A stretch of 64,000 nucleotides of DNA from Eretmocerus hayati (taxonomy: Eukaryota; Arthropoda; Insecta; Hymenoptera; Aphelinidae). Positions 1 to 12,255 of the stretch are shown one piece after another (the stretch's first letter is position 1; every line of letters starts with the position of its first letter). A program made the position numbers and the translations under genes. The notes under the pieces are model-generated. The model had not been told where the DNA came from and did not search any database. It saw nothing but the letters and a program-made list of their open reading frames with translations. The stretch lies in contig CM056741.1 in NCBI GenBank assembly GCA_029851415.1, positions 176,435,021 through 176,499,020 of the forward strand, written 5' to 3'.

Positions 1-1486
1 CCTGTTGCTTGGTTGAAAAATCAACCAAATCGTTCGATAAAATAATCAGTAATTCAACCAATTTAATTGAAAATCCCTTCTAATTTGATGAATTGTGTTG
101 TCAATAAGTTGGTTGAACGAAAACTTAACACATTTGGTTGACATTTTTTTCCAGAACTTTTCGAATCCACATATAAATCATCTACCAACGGAAATCGAAC
201 ATGACATAAAACCGCATAAGTCCAGATTATCTGGCTTTCTTCCATGATGAGACATGGCAAAACAGGACACGAACATAGAAAAGTTTTATCATGAAGGTTC
301 GTTATTATCCTGAGGGCGTTAGCCTCAAGTCCTCACACTATTCTTCATATAATAACGTACAAATTCAAAATCTCAGCAGAGTAAAGAAACTCGGGATCCA
401 TCAAGCCATATAAACGCGCCCACATACGATGAGTTACCCCACCGAGAGACAATCAGTTCTGTTCTCTTTTTTTTCTCATTCATACATAAAAAAGCAGTGT
501 AAGATATACGAGTAATGTCCGTCTCGTCTTTATTTACGAATACGAATGGTATACCCCATATGTATGTATGTGTGTACGGATGTGCGTGCGAGATATATAT
601 ATATATATATGGGCATAATGCAAGTGTATACTATCTGAGAGTGCAGTGTAATGAGGGGCTGCGAGAATTTGAAGCATTTTAGAATCAAATGCATGTTATA
701 GGGGGTCTGCATATGTGCATCAAGCAAAGACTGCATTATTCATTTAAATGCCCCCACGGTGGCGGAAACCCCTCGTGTATATCATTTCAGATATATGTAC
801 ATATATGTGCACGTGCTCGATAGGCGCGCATTTACACGCATTGTACCATGGGAGACCCCATATGTATGAAAAAACGATACGAGGAGTGGGTGCGTTGCCA
901 TATATATCGTGTGAGTTTTAAAAGCCCGCACTTGATTTTATATATATGTATACAGTCGTTCGTTGATGGGACTGATACAACACCACTCACGCATGATTTC
1001 TAGACGTAAGGTCGATTCTACAGTTGCGTTGAAATTCGGTAATGGACAGGCTGACAGGCTAAGAGGAACTGCATGATATGGAACTTGTACGAGTTGAAGA
1101 TGATTTTAGAAGAAAAAATGCGACTAACTGGCATTATTTGAAGATTATTAGTCTGTTACAGATTTCAGAAATATTTTGTGCTAGGAATTTCATTATCTTC
1201 TACAAATATAGATTATTTTATGACATGAATCAACGGTGATCAATACATTATTTACTTACATTATTTTGGCTGCATTTTGCGAATAATAGCTTTTGCCTAA
1301 TACAGTTGAATTTTTTTAAATCAATTTTTTGGTTCACAATGGAGACTATTCTCCAAGTTTTAGTCTAATTCGTGATCTGGATGCGCGAATCGTTCCAAAC
1401 GAACGTGAAAATCGACTTTCTTTTATTTTATTCAGGACTAACCAATCTGCTGTGTTCATGAAAATAGTCATTCCGACATTCAACAA
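1..1486. other. Intergenic, no gene seen
   Basis: AT-rich with scattered (TA)n and TATATGTATG-like runs. The open frames present are short and have no family resemblance. Confidence 0.6.
593..610. repeat. (AT)n microsatellite
   Basis: Nine AT dinucleotides in an otherwise AT-rich stretch. Confidence 0.9.
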
Positions 1487-1910
1487 CCCATCTAGAACAT
1501 AAGATTCCATGAACATATATGATCATGGAATCCGTGTATTCCATGGTCATACATATATGATCATAAATAAAATCGGTTTCGAAATTGGTCCTTTTCATTA
1601 CGGAAACGTGTGATATACCAATTTACAACATCAGTACTTCACGGTGATGATCGAATATTACTCGGAAAATTTTTTCCCGAAGTCATTCTCAGGTTTTGAA
1701 TATTTGAAGTACTGAAGAGAAAAAATTCACATCAAATATCATTTTTCGTCGAAAATGTCAGTTTTTGTAGTATATGATCAATATCGTGACGTATTGATAT
1801 TAGAATAGGTTTGAATCAATATATCACAACTTTTTGGAATAAAAATAAAATGTTTAGAGCGGTTTTACGTATGATCATATATGACCATGGAATCGTATGT
1901 TTTACATGGG
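1487..1910. mobile_element. Foldback MITE, copy 1 of a pair (see 62623-63099)
   Basis: Begins CCCATCTAGAACATAAGATT and ends as an inverted version of it (CGTATGTTTTACATGGG). Both ends carry the ATGATCAT palindrome and GGAATC. Inner parts also pair (CAGTACTTCACG with CGTGACGTATTG). No coding capacity. Confidence 0.7.
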
Positions 1911-2692
1911 AAGCGATCAGGAAATTGGGAAATTTTGAACATTGATCCAACGGTAGTTTTTTCTACACGTTTGTAAGATCTCTATATGGATACTTATTCA
2001 CTTTGTACAGTAAAAGTGGAGGCAAAAGTAAAACATCTCGTGATCTCGCCAAAGTTGCCCAGCGATATTCTTTATAATTATAATACAATAGTTTTATATA
2101 ATTTCTTCATGTCTTCCGTACCGAATGTGCATAACTTTTTGACAAGCTTGGATGACCTAGGAAGTATTTACCTTTACGTTTTTGGGCTTTCTGAACACGA
2201 ATTCGACACTAAAAATCTTGCGTTCCAAAAAGGGGTACCACAAGTTACAAGTGAGGCCTTTCATGTAAAAATTACGTCATTTCCGCTGATTACCACATAA
2301 ACGAGGTGAAAATTACTAGAGAAAATTCTTTCACGTCGATTGCAAAGCATTGTGATAGTGGACTAACTACTACCGTCAACTGGGGTAACTTTTAACATCA
2401 GGGGTAACTTTGGAACGATCGGGTAAAACTTTGAATATCTCCGCTGCCTGAAAACCAGGTTCTTCTCCGGTTCTATAGTACTATACTTTCGCTCATACTT
2501 TAGTGGTATGTGTGGGGAACGTTTTGCACTTGTGTGGGAGCCTCGATTAGCTGTGTAATCGTTTATAAAGATTTTTTTTTGAAAATATGATATTGGAGCG
2601 ATAAAAAGTTGCTCAAAACAATCAGTATGTTTGAGCGCTTCCAGGCTGAATTCAGGGTAATGACACTGGACTTCACCAAAGGGTCATTCCAG

Positions 2693-3860
2693 TTAAGACC
2701 GTCCAATGAAATAAGGTCAGAAAATTAGATTCCCTTTGCGATAAAGTATATGATTTTAGAGCTAAAATGAGGTGTAACGTGCTTTTTTGTTTAACCCAGA
2801 TCGATTTTGCATCGGAACTATGCGAATTTTAAGTTGGCAGCCGAAAATCCAAGTTTTGGTGAAATTGGCATTCTGAAATCGTCAAAAATGCTACAACTTC
2901 ACTCCCAACGGGTATCTTTAGATAAGGCTTGATGGATAATATCAAACACAACGTATTCTATCGATAAAAGATCCTATGGTGCTGAAAAATTTGCATAGAA
3001 TTCCAAAAAGCGACAATTTGATGGAAAATGAAAAATTTCGATTACTCAAAAACATAAATTCGGATCCTCTTCAAACTTTTCTTGAGAGTACTTCAAAACA
3101 TTCCAAGTATGATGCAATTAGTTCGGTAGGCGCTAAAAAATCGTGGGAGGTACTAAAAATGAATAAAAATAAAAGTTTGGAAGGCAAAATTGTTGTCGGA
3201 ATTTGATACCAACTATAGGGGAAAGATCTGTTTCTCCTTCCGAAACTATCATTATCCCATGGAACTATCTCAAGATTAATGGGCTATTTAAGTTATGCCC
3301 GTCCAATGAAGTAATAAGGTCAAAAAATTAGATTCCGTCCGCGATGAAGTATATGATTCTAGAGCTAAAATGAGGTGACACGTATTTTTCTGTTTAGCCC
3401 AGATCGATTTTGCATCGGAGCTATGCGAATTTCCAGTTTGGAGCCGGGAATTGAGATTGGCATTCTGATGAAATTGGTCCGAGCTTCACAACTTTGCTCC
3501 TAATGGGTCTTTTGAGATGGGGTTTGATAGGGAATATCAGACCCAACGTATTTTATCAAAATACAATCCCATGGTGCTCAAAATTCTGCATAGAGTCTCA
3601 AAAAGCGACAATTTGACGGAAAATGAAAAGATACAATTCAAAAACATTGATTCGTATCCCTCTGAACTTTCTTCAAGAGTACTTTGAACGATGCCAAAAA
3701 TGATGCATTTGCTTCGGGAGGCACTAAAAAAAATTTTCTGGGAAAAAACGTAAAAAATCAAATTATTGTTGAAATTTGGTAATAACCATAGTGGAAAGGT
3801 CTATTTTCCCTGCCAAGAGTATCGTAATCCTATGGAAGTGTCCCAAGGTGATCAATTTCG
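2693..3860. repeat. Two tandem copies of a 600-bp unit
   Basis: GTCCAATGAA occurs at 2701 and 3301, exactly 600 apart. Matching landmarks follow in both: AGATCGATTTTGCATCGGA, AAAAAGCGACAATTTGA and GCATAGA. Divergence with small indels shows the copies are old. Confidence 0.8.
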
Positions 3861-4440
3861 GGATCTATCGCTATAAATTAAGCTGTAATCACTCAAAAAC
3901 GGAATTTAGCGATAGATCTGAGAATTGATCACCTTGGGACACTTCCATAGGATTTCGATACTCTTGGCAGAGGAAATAGACCTTTCCGCAACAGTTATTA
4001 TCGAATTTCAACAATAATTTGGTTCTTGAAATTTTTTTCCTAGAAAATTTTTATTGACACACTGTGCGAGAAAGTAAATTTTTCGCTCTAATTTTCCACT
4101 TACTTTAACAGTTTCTCAAAAAATAGAATTCGATACACGGGTGTAAAACTCATTTTCCGCACCCTCGTGATGATTCCGACCCCCGCCTACGGCTCGGGCC
4201 GAAAACCCATCGCTCGGACGCGAAAAAAAGTTTTTACACCCTAGTATCGAAATGTACTATTTTAGCGCCTCCCACGAATTTTTAGCGCCCACTGAAACAA
4301 ATGCATAATGTTTGGCATCGTTCAAAGCACTTTCAAAAGAAATTCAGAGGGATACGAATTTACGTTTTTGAGTAATTTTATTTTCTTATTTTTCATCAAA
4401 TTGTCGCTTTTTGGTACTCTATGCGAAATTTTGGGATTAC
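3590..4440. repeat. Imperfect palindrome centred near 3885
   Basis: TGATCA with AAGGTGATCAATT at about 3850 pairs with AATTGATCACCTTGGGACAC at about 3925. Pairing continues out to GTCGCTTTTTGGTACTCTAT near 4405, opposite ATAGAGTCTCAAAAAGCGAC near 3592. The right arm carries the insert at about 4050-4275. Confidence 0.7.
4129..4251. repeat. GC-rich palindromic island with CGTGTATCGAA border
   Basis: TTCGATACACGGGTGTAAAA at the left pairs with TTTTTACACCCTAGTATCGAA at the right. The interior is GC-rich (CGGCTCGGGCCG). Next to it lies CACTGTGCGAGAAAGT, a motif found again at 56690-56740. Confidence 0.65.
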
Positions 4441-4914
4441 TTAGGAAAACTTAAATGAGAAGATGCATGCTGTTCTGTGGTATGTGGTAACCGTAACTTT
4501 AGAACACTTCAGATATCTGTAGAGAATCAGCCTTTTTTCAGATACCGGGGTGGGGGGAGTAACTTTGGAACACTTGACGATTGAGCTTCAGGAATCGTAC
4601 ATAAGGTTTGAAGGTCTTCTCCACGACATCTATCATAATACAAGATAGCCTCAATGACACTGGAGACATAGTGAAACGGATTTTTAATGTTTAGGGATGA
4701 ATATAGAGCCGTACAAAAAAAGAATGTCGAAAGTTCTCACGTTTCACTTTTAATGTTCCAAAGTTACCCCACGCGTCAATCGGAAGCTGAAACTGTAAAC
4801 TATCGATTGACCACCACATACATTGCACTTTTGCTGATGTAAGGCTCGAAAGTTACAGAGAAATCCCAATCGAGAGTGATCGAAAGTGTCCCAACGTTAT
4901 CCCGTTTGACGGTA

Positions 4915-7274
4915 CTTGGTCATAGACATTCCATTTCGAATTTGGATATTTTTGAGAGTGGATTCGGATCCCCCGCCTTTAAAAACCCCGAGTCAACATT
5001 TCAGGAGATGAAATGCCATGGGAACCCTTGTTGCGCGCCTCGTTTATCTAAAAATTCGCCATTTCGACTTTGTTTTCACAAGGGCGAATTCGGATTCTCT
5101 GACCCCCAGAACCTCGATTGCGGGATTTCAGCTTGATTGAAGCGTGTTTATGATTTTATTTCTAAATTGAAAAGTTGATCTGCAATTTGCATGAATCTCT
5201 CGTGAATTTTTACATTTTCCAATCGCTTTTCTATCATAATAGCAACGAGTTATCAAGAATCTGAGTTTGACCATCTTCAAGAGAATTATCTCAAATTCAA
5301 TTTGCGCTACCGCATGTGTCTTGGAACGCAACGAGTCGAAGACTATTAAAAAAAATGTTAGGACGAGTATACTATACTCGTCGTATACACGGGGGTTAAC
5401 AGTGGATATGTATTGTTCCAAAGCGGGATTGAAAGTTAGTGATTTTCCAGCGCAGAGATTGACTCAACTAGTTAAATTAAATTACGCAAATTTTGAATTT
5501 TAATCCATTCAAGTATTGCATTGATATAATTTGTATAAGTGCAATGGCATGTTTAATTTTTTTCTCCGTTTTCTCGGGATTGTAAGCAACAAACTAGTCA
5601 ACAGAAGCAATTATAAGAATAGATAATTTAATTAGGGCAACTATAGAATAGTCAATAACAACAAAAGGACTCATATATCCATCTCTAATCGTCTGGATAG
5701 CATAAAAATATTTTTGAAAGTTCGCCCATAAAAGCTGCCTTGATTTTAAAGTGATTTTACTTGGTAAAATGCTTCTCGTCATGCAATCGAGAGGAATTCC
5801 TATACATTGATAAGAACGGATGTTTGGAGATCCCTCTTGAAACGTGTTCCCTGAATTTGGTGGCTTAAGATTCCGAAGCTATGCTCTCATAGAGAAGTTG
5901 GATGAGGAACTCTCATGATATTATCGATGTCATCCTACTACAGGTGATAGTTTGACCAATTATTATAAAAACCCCTGCACTGTGAAGTGGTTCAAACTTT
6001 CTTAAGGAACGGTCTCAGTTCGTATGGAGTTCTGCAAAACCCCTATCATGTATTTTAATACATCAAGGATGCGGGACTTGCAATATAGTGAAATCGGTAA
6101 AGATAATTCGTGCCTAATTCTTACATTCATTTTTCATTCTTCAAACTCGTTATTCACACGCCCGAACAGCTCTGTGAGTAATCGATCGGGAGAGAAGACA
6201 CTATTTTCCGGTGCATATCATTTCAATTCTCAGAACACAATGAGAAGAGGAAGAGTATTATCTGAGATGCTTATATTAGATCTCGTTTAGGAAATTAATA
6301 TTCTGAATCCTTCATAAAAGAGAATAATTTCTTTGAGAAAATTAAGATTGACCACAGATGCATTGACTAAATTTCACGCATCTTGGAGCTTTATTAAAGT
6401 TGTTATAGAGCAAGAATGGCAAAATATTGTAATAGCAATCAATGTTGGCATTTCAAGAACATCTATATATATAAAAAGACTGTAGTAGTTCAAATTCTGG
6501 ATTCTGGGCTCGATCTTAAAGAACGCCTTCCTCGATTTTGAGAAGAATGGAACCAGCGCTGAATGGAACACACGCGAGAACCCTAATTAAAATATGATTA
6601 GGACAAGATATTATACACAGTGCATAGATCAGACATTCTCGTTTAAAATATTGTTTGTGAAACTATTAATAATATTGAAATCATCATCGAATGAAAGTTC
6701 TCCCCCACCCTTATTCTTCCTTTTATGATAATTATGTAACTTCAAATGTCGAGATATTTTCCAAAACTATTTCTACGTCCATTTTTTATGAGTTGAAGGA
6801 TGCTTCGTGTTACATCTGGAAATTGCGATTCAACTTGCGCAGCGGGGAAATTCTGATATTGTCCGCTCTAATTAAATTCGAATGAAAATTGTAACTCCTA
6901 TCAAATGTATAAGATGATCGAATTTTACTTAAGTGCATTTAACCCGTAATTTCATAAGGTGTTTGGTATTAGAGAATTTGAAAAATTTGTGAGCAACGGT
7001 TCGTGGAAAAATTTTAGATTTTATACCATCAAAAACTTCTACATTTTATATTATGGGTGCATGATCAAATGATATTATTTCAAGGTGGCCGTAAAGTTCC
7101 ATTCATCACTTATGTGAACATTTTAATGGTACAAAGTTTAAGATGAGTTGTCTAGTTATTGTTATCATCCGATTTATTCTCGACAACTCAGTGTTCAGCC
7201 CAAATCATTGGATCATTGCAGAAAAGTGGGATTCACTGGGCGCCTGGGACATCCTAACCTATAATAAACACACA
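4915..7274. other. Intergenic, no gene seen
   Basis: Only open frames under 100 codons, overlapping on both strands with no conserved motif, splice pattern or codon preference. No repeat structure stood out. Confidence 0.55.
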
Positions 7275-7415
7275 TTTTTGTTCCAAGAATTCTCGAATTC
7301 TTTAGCGATTTGAGCTAAACGACGAGTTGAGCCATTCAAGTTAGATGATAACAATTGTGGCATAACTCGTCTTTTATCCCAAATCGCAAGAGAATTCGAG
7401 AATTCTTGGAACAAA
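7275..7415. repeat. Short foldback MITE
   Basis: TTTTGTTCCAAGAATTCTCG at the left pairs with CGAGAATTCTTGGAACAAAA at the right, and GAGCTAAACGACGAGTT pairs with AACTCGTCTTTTATCCC imperfectly. The centre AGTTAGATGATAACAA recurs at about 27518 in a longer relative. Confidence 0.75.
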
Positions 7416-7815
7416 ATTTAGCTTGCACGGCTATCGCATGGTTTAAGTCATTCAACGGCTATCTCCCAAAAAAAAAGAAAAAAAACAATGTCAACTCATT
7501 CTGACCGAATTTTGTTTCATCTTTTGTTTTGTTTTTTTTTCTCGAAGTGCGCAACTGCTTATTGTAGACTGAGCCTTCATCCAATACAAACACATATATA
7601 TACAATATCTCATACCATTACAAAGGCCAAGAGAGGAGCGTCTCTCCGCTCGACACGGCGGCGTGAAAGAGGGGGAGTCCAACCGACGACAGCACCACAG
7701 CAGAGAGAAAGAGAAAGAAAATATTATAGCGTCCCCCCCGCGTCGCTCATCCTAAAACGTAGTAGTATATTGTACATTCTCCCCAACAACGAACGTACCA
7801 TATAACACACAAAAA

Positions 7816-9133
7816 CTTCACAGTGGTGCAGCAGCAAGCAAGCGAGCGAGACGTTTGTGGACGCGTGCTAAGCTCAACATTACCGTTGGAGTAATACTTA
7901 CACATCTCTCTCACCTTTCTCAACGGCTCTGTCTCTTTCTCTCTGCGTAAAATATACTTACGTTGCTCCCTGCAATCAGCTGGAGCTTTTCCCAGGACAG
8001 GCGATGCTCCTCCTCGGAAACCTTCTACACGACGGTAAGTTTTTCTTTGATTTTATAAGCTACGCTTTCCTATTTGGAGTAGAGCTATAAGTAGATTTAC
8101 TTATAGGTTATGGAAGACTCTTTCTGTCTCTATTCTTGGTGCGCAGTGCCTTTCGTTCGACGCCTTTGGCCCTTTATATCGTAACTTACACGTTAGCATT
8201 TCTTTATTTACGGCCTCGGGAAGTGTATTATTTTTGGATTTGCAGCTCTTGAATGCTTTACACATCAACCGCTCTTGAACTTTAGCGCCGTGGGCGTTTG
8301 CGAGATGGCCTCCTTCTCTTTCGTCTTTTTCTCTTTTGACGATGTCGCGTGAACAATTTTCTCGATACTTAGATGCAAGCTCCTCGTACGTTATGAATTG
8401 TCTTGGGTTCTCTTTCTCTCTCTTTTTCTCTCTTTTCTCGTCTTTGTCGTATTCCACCTTGAACCGTTGCAGATTTACTTCTCTGCGAATAAGTTGACGA
8501 ATTTTCTTCAATGTCGTCTTCGCGCGCGAGTGTAGTTGGCTCTTCTGCAAATGATCTTGGCGCGATAATTTGCCAGCTTAATGTCGATAAAAGTCTCCAC
8601 GTTATCTTATTCATCGGACGAATTGAGAAGCACATGAGCAAGTACTTAATTGGCGCGCCGAGATTATTATTCTCTGTCTTGCTTTCATTGGCGGGTTCTT
8701 GCTCGAGATGCATGCATGGCAGACACTTCATTCTAGAGGTTTCAGCATTTTGCACACCACCGTTTCGAAGTTCATCAATTTTCTCGTCACGAGTTTCTTT
8801 ACTCGTCTTTACTTTTCGTTTACTATGTAACGCTTGTTGAGTGGTGAACTTGAGTGTAAAACACGGATGCCCAATCTTTGGTCAAGAAGCTGTTTCTTTG
8901 ATTCAACCTGTGTGATAATTGTAATTCCAACAGTTCCAAATAATCAGTTTTTGCTTATCAATCACAGGTGCTGACCTTGATTGATCTAAGTGCATAAATG
9001 AGTCTTATTCATCATCATAAACGACAGTGCAAATACCTTACAGAGATGATTTCATTTCAGCACCGACAACTATGTGATTGGCCTCCATCACACCTAAAAG
9101 TACAAGTAAACTTGGAAACCAAAGTAGAGCATC
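7816..9133 (+). other. Probable 5' UTR exons and first intron of fzr
   Basis: A GC-richer stretch from about 7816 ends at 8034 in GACG followed by GTAAGT, a strong donor. The best matching acceptor is TTTCATTTCAG ending at 9060, leaving 73 bases of leader before the fzr ATG. The 1 kb between them has long chance reading frames on both strands, low in complexity, with AG-rich and CT-rich runs. The transcription start is a guess from the CACAGTGGTGC context near 7820. Confidence 0.4.
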
Positions 9134-11840
9134 ATGTTCAGCCCAGATAATGAGAAGAGACTGCTGAGACAGACGAATACAGATCCATATTTAGCAAGCA
9201 GCCATAGAATGGACTGTTCACTGCCTCCACCAATTTTTTATTCACCTACTAAGCTAACTAATAATGGTTTTGATCGCTTCATCCCAACTCGTTTGGGCAA
9301 CAACTGGCAGACAACATTCTCTATGATTTCTGAAAGCAATCGTAGCAGTGTTGTCAGCAAAAAAACGAGAGAAAACAATGGGGAAGCAAACCGCGATGGG
9401 ATCGCTTATTCTTGTCTATTGAAGAACGAATTATTAGGTAAGTCATTGAGTGCTAACGATATCTTCAACTGTATGTGAAAAATAGTATGATTTCCTCATG
9501 TTTGCAGTAAAATCATGTACGAGGTACTGCAAATAGATCCAAAATAATCATTGCAAATTCAAGAAAATCTTTTTCACTGCTTGTATCAAAAATCACCCAC
9601 TAAAATTATCACCTTTTCCTGAACTAAGAGTGATTATTCAAACAACCTGTGGTTGATAGATGCCACCTTTGCTGCTAATCATTATCCAAATTGAGCTATT
9701 TTTGCCCATAATCGCCCATCTCACGCACTTGATATGAAATAACAGAACTTATGTTGCTGTAGGTGCTAGTATAGAGGACGTCAAAGGTCAGTGTGAGGAG
9801 CGTCGAATTCTGTCTCCATTGGCTAGCAAAAATTTATTCAAATACACATCGCCAACCAAGGATCGGTCGATGCTTGACCAGAGTTCCCCATATTCCTTAT
9901 CACCACTTAGTGCTAAAAGCCAAAAGCTTCTCCGCTCTCCAAGAAAAGCCACAAGAAAGATCTCCAGGATCCCATTCAAAGTGCTGGACGCGCCTGAGTT
10001 GCAGGACGATTTCTACTTGAATCTTGTGGACTGGTCATCGCAGAACGTACTCAGTGTTGGCCTTGGTAGTTGTGTATATCTGTGGTCGGCGTGTACAAGT
10101 CAAGTGACAAGACTGTGCGATTTGACTGGTGACGGTAATAGTGTGACTTCGGTTGCGTGGAACGAAAGGGGTAATCTCGTTGCTGTCGGCACGCACCTTG
10201 GATACATCCAGATCTGGGACGTCCTAGCCAATAAACAGGTAATACACAATGATGACCACACTATTTCATTTGTACTTTGTTCATAATGACTGTAATAACA
10301 AATGATTTCTTCAAAAGCTTCCAAAAATGCGAAAGTTCATCTTCTGACTTGAATTTAGTTCCGAAGCACGTCTTGTTGATGTTTTAATTGCTCTGAAGTA
10401 GGAAGCTCTGATGCGTGCATCATAATATGAACTCATGGAGACCGGACAATGATTGCACCCTATCATCTCTGAAACTTTTCTTTTTCTCAACGCCTCCCAA
10501 CAATTGTAACACGGTCGGCTTTTGCAGGTGAATAAGCTGCAGGGTCACAGTGCTCGAGTGGGTGCCTTGGCGTGGAACGGTGAGGTGCTATCGTCAGGCT
10601 CGCGAGATCGGCTTATCTTGCAAAGGGACGTACGTACACCCTGCGTTGTGGGTGAGCGCAAGCTCGTTGCTCACAGGCAAGAAGTCTGCGGGCTCAAGTG
10701 GTCACCAGATAATCAGTATCTGGCCAGCGGTGGCAACGACAATCGACTTTACGTCTGGAACCTGCACTCCCTGTCGCCAGTTCAAACATACACCGAGCAT
10801 TTAGCTGCCGTGAAAGCCATCGCTTGGTCTCCACACCACCACGGCTTGCTCGCATCTGGAGGAGGTACCGCTGACAGGTGCATCCGATTCTGGAACACTC
10901 TCACAGGACAGCCAATGCAATGCGTCGACACTGGCTCGCAGGTTAGTCTTGGACTCTTGGTCATAATGTGAAATATAAAGTATTGCAGCCACCGCACGAT
11001 GTGGTTAATTTCAAAGACTAAGTAAGAAATAGGCAACACCTATTTACTATCGTAAAGCTTTCTGAGTCATCTTGACGTGCATTTTCTTTCATTTTTTGAA
11101 CAAATTTTAATTCTGGCTGGTACCGTGTGTCCTCTATTATAAGGCAAAGGGCATGAGTTCCAAGCACTTGAAGTTATAAGACATACCATGAATATAAGAC
11201 ACCCTACTTTTTATTGAATTAAGTTCTGATGTTTGTCTTTGAATTATAGTGACTGGGTGGAAATTATTGAAATTTCCTTAATATACTGTTGAATACTGTA
11301 CTAACGAAGTTTAATGGAATGAACAGACGTACGAAATTTGTTTCATTCAACTTAATGATCCGTGACTTGGTTAGGACGAACTACCATCCTCAAAATTGTA
11401 AGACGTCCCCCGAATGTAAGGCCTCGCCCGTTCATAAGACACCTTTTTGGGATTTTTGAAGCCAATAAAAGTTATAAGACATGCCTTTCAAACAGGGGAG
11501 ACACGGTAAATCTACTAATTATGTACCAAATTTTGACTTCATTTGTACTTCTTTTTCTCAGGTGTGCAATCTGGCTTGGAGTAAACACAGCTCAGAATTG
11601 GTTAGTACTCACGGGTATTCGCAGAATCAAATTCTTGTTTGGAAGTATCCTAGTTTGACGCAAGTGGCGAAATTAACCGGACACTCGTATAGAGTATTGT
11701 ACTTAGCAATGTCACCAGATGGTGAAGCTATTGTGACTGGTGCTGGCGACGAGACTCTAAGGTTCTGGAATGTGTTCAGCAAGGCTCGTAGCCAGAAAGA
11801 AAATAAATCTGTATTAAATTTGTTCACCAGCATTCGATAA
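9134..11840 (+). CDS. fzr: Fizzy-related / Cdh1, APC/C activator (complete, 4 coding exons)
   Basis: Coding exons are 9134-9437, 9763-10238, 10528-10941 and 11562-11840. All junctions are GT-AG and the frame stays open for 490 codons, close to the usual Cdh1 length. The product recruits substrates to the anaphase-promoting complex in late mitosis and G1 and drives endocycle entry. Visible signatures are the N-terminal MFSPDNEKR start, the C-box DRFIPTR at residues 47-53 followed by GNNW, a stretch LLGASIEDVKGQCEERR spanning the first splice junction, basic SPRKATRKISR and PFKVLDAPELQDDFYLN before the propeller, about seven WD40 repeats (WNERGNLVAVGTHLG, WSPDNQYLASGGNDN, MSPDGEAIVTGAGDETLRFW), and the C-terminal Ile-Arg tail that docks on APC3. 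The Cdc20 paralogue is less likely because the MFSP start and the LLKNELLG...EERR segment are Cdh1-specific as I know the families. Intron 3 carries a TA-flanked MITE at 11123-11506. Confidence 0.96.
11123..11506. mobile_element. TA-flanked MITE in fzr intron 3
   Basis: Termini CCGTGTGTCCTC and, inverted, CCGTGTCTCCCC, each flanked by TA. The interior repeats an ATAAGACA(C/T) motif at 11177, 11194, 11435 and 11474. No coding potential. Confidence 0.6.
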
Positions 11841-12150
11841 GGACAAAACAAAAAACGAACTGAACTAAGCGTTATTCTTGCGTGATGTACATATTTCAAG
11901 AGATCATTCTTGATAGAGGAAAAATTATTTTACCAAAAGGTATTTTAATTTTAATGCGGTCCACTGAAAATTGATATCTGGGATAAAACTACCATTCAGT
12001 TTTGAATTACATAAATTCCACATTTGCTAACTGGCAAGTACTGTGTGAGAATGATTGAAAATCAAGTGTAAAAATCAAGTGTAAATATTATTTTCACATA
12101 AGTAGGTTGTCTTCCATTTTTGTACCATCAGTATCATTAAACCAGTAACT

Positions 12151-12255
12151 GTTTGAAAACCGACCTCTAAGGACGATTTAATCATTCTTCGAGTTTTTCC
12201 AGACGCTCTCTGTAGAAACCAGAAGAATCATTTAATTTAGAGAGCAGTTTTCAAC
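12151..12255. repeat. Imperfect hairpin in the fzr 3' flank
   Basis: GTTTGAAAACCGACCTCTAA at the left pairs with TTAGAGAGCAGTTTTCAAC at the right, and GATTTAATCATTCTTC with GAAGAATCATTTAATT. It lies about 310 bases after the fzr stop and could be in its 3' UTR. Confidence 0.55.

Larger units (their letters stand above)
2373..4912. mobile_element. Composite inverted-repeat element with TA flanks
   Basis: Left terminus CCGTCAACTGGGGTAACTTT and right terminus (reverse complement) CCGTCAAACGGGATAACGTT agree at 16 of 20 positions. Both are flanked by TA, as for Tc1/mariner-type insertions. Inside are a 600-bp direct repeat, an inverted copy of part of it, and a GC-rich palindromic insert at about 4050-4275. 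The two open frames (2976-3206 and 3537-3761 on the other strand) lie within the repeats and encode nothing I recognise. Confidence 0.65.

Noticed and set aside
2976..3206. 76-codon frame in the 600-bp repeat
   Set aside because: The second repeat copy does not preserve the frame, so it is not under coding constraint.
7488..7805. 105-codon frame upstream of fzr
   Set aside because: Low-complexity Arg/Glu-rich peptide over a microsatellite-like AGAGAAAGAG stretch; no splice or family support.
8101..8755. Long overlapping frames of 149 and 128 codons on the minus strand
   Set aside because: They lie in the probable fzr leader intron. The peptides are dominated by KREKEREKE-like runs from CT-rich DNA, and another frame of 109 codons is open on the other strand. 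No family resemblance.
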